Below the pieces are notes generated by a model, which ran no database searches, was not told the DNA's origin, and was given only the letters and a program-made list of their open reading frames with translations. Below are positions 5,646-5,786 of a DNA stretch of 5,786 nt, piece by piece. The position numbers and the translations under genes were made by a program. The stretch covers positions 1 to 5,786 of the forward strand of contig JAUSJS010000164.1 in the NCBI GenBank assembly GCA_030647575.1, written 5' to 3'. This DNA comes from Candidatus Limnocylindrales bacterium (GTDB lineage: Bacteria; Chloroflexota; Limnocylindria; Limnocylindrales; CSP1-4). Positions within the stretch are counted from its first letter, which is position 1. Every line of letters starts with the position of its first letter.

Positions 5646-5659
5646 CCCCCTACGCGGTA

Positions 5660-5688
5660 TTGACCTGCCCGCCGCAGGCCAATAGGCT
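5660..5688 (+). promoter_or_regulatory. Promoter of the gene starting at 5763
   Basis: TTGACC at 5660-5665 and TAGGCT at 5683-5688 are separated by exactly 17 bases. The predicted start, near 5695, is at the left edge of the 18-bp palindrome. This gives a leader of about 68 bases before the ATG at 5763. Confidence 0.5.
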
Positions 5689-5694
5689 GTGCCA

Positions 5695-5712
5695 ACCAAA
5701 CGTTCGTTTGGT
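5695..5712. promoter_or_regulatory. 18-bp perfect palindrome, TetR-type operator
   Basis: ACCAAACG (5695-5702) and CGTTTGGT (5705-5712) are exact reverse complements around TT. The shape and the AAACG..CGTTT core are typical of operators of TetR-family repressors. It lies on the predicted transcription start, where binding would block the polymerase. Confidence 0.65.
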
Positions 5713-5762
5713 GATCTTTCTGATACCTAGTCAGACCCGGAGCCCGTGGATCATCGCGTGCC

Positions 5763-5786
5763 ATGACGACGACCCGACCTCGCGAG
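5763..5786 (+). CDS. Start of a gene cut by the window end, possibly a TetR-family regulator
   Basis: Only eight codons are visible: MTTTRPRE. A basic leader ending in Arg-x-Arg-Glu is common just before the first helix of TetR-family regulators, and the operator-like palindrome 50 bases upstream would fit autorepression. No good ribosome binding site lies directly ahead; GGAG at 5739-5742 is 20 bases away and instead sits before a six-codon GTG frame that ends over this ATG. The family call is inference from context; the start itself is moderately likely. Confidence 0.4.

Noticed and set aside
1..5786. CRISPR array, tRNA or rRNA gene, insertion sequence
   Set aside because: No regularly spaced repeats, no cloverleaf-like or ribosomal sequence and no transposase frame were found on either strand by eye.

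Overview
The window is GC-rich throughout, and the best genes strongly prefer G or C in third codon positions. A 3H-domain NiaR repressor, a BioY-family protein and an NCS1 permease in such DNA fit a high-GC Chloroflexota lineage or an actinobacterium. This assignment is inference only; no marker gene is present.

Left part (1-1660): a membrane-anchored cupredoxin-like protein (+, frame open to the window edge) faces a secreted small protein of unknown function (-, 1225..830). Between them lie a strong 10-bp-arm inverted repeat and a second GC-rich hairpin. About 440 bases after the secreted protein gene hold no convincing gene.

Middle part (1600-2540): this looks like an accessory, eroded patch. 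It has a small ribbon-helix-helix-type DNA-binding protein (antitoxin-like) with a repeat over its own promoter and no recognisable toxin. It also has an unexplained coding-like 53-codon stretch on the minus strand and the C-terminal stump of a TauE/SafE-type exporter.

Right part (2520-5340): the best supported block is a probable operon niaR-bioY-NCS1 permease. NiaR is a niacin-responsive repressor with a complete set of 3H metal ligands. The candidate promoter starts with a consensus TTGACA that lies in a 24-bp imperfect palindrome, and its predicted start point falls on the niaR ATG, suggesting a leaderless mRNA and autorepression. bioY and the permease gene overlap by ATGA. The bioY frame is intact but seems to have lost an internal membrane segment, including the conserved GPTGGY-type motif. 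The context suggests uptake of a vitamin or NAD precursor under NiaR control, but neither substrate can be read from sequence.

Right edge (5340-5786): a hairpin follows the permease gene, then the C-terminal stump of a LysR-type regulator (-). Abutting the stump is a clean promoter whose predicted start lies at an 18-bp perfect TetR-type palindrome. The first eight codons of a plus-strand gene, possibly the TetR regulator itself, begin at 5763.
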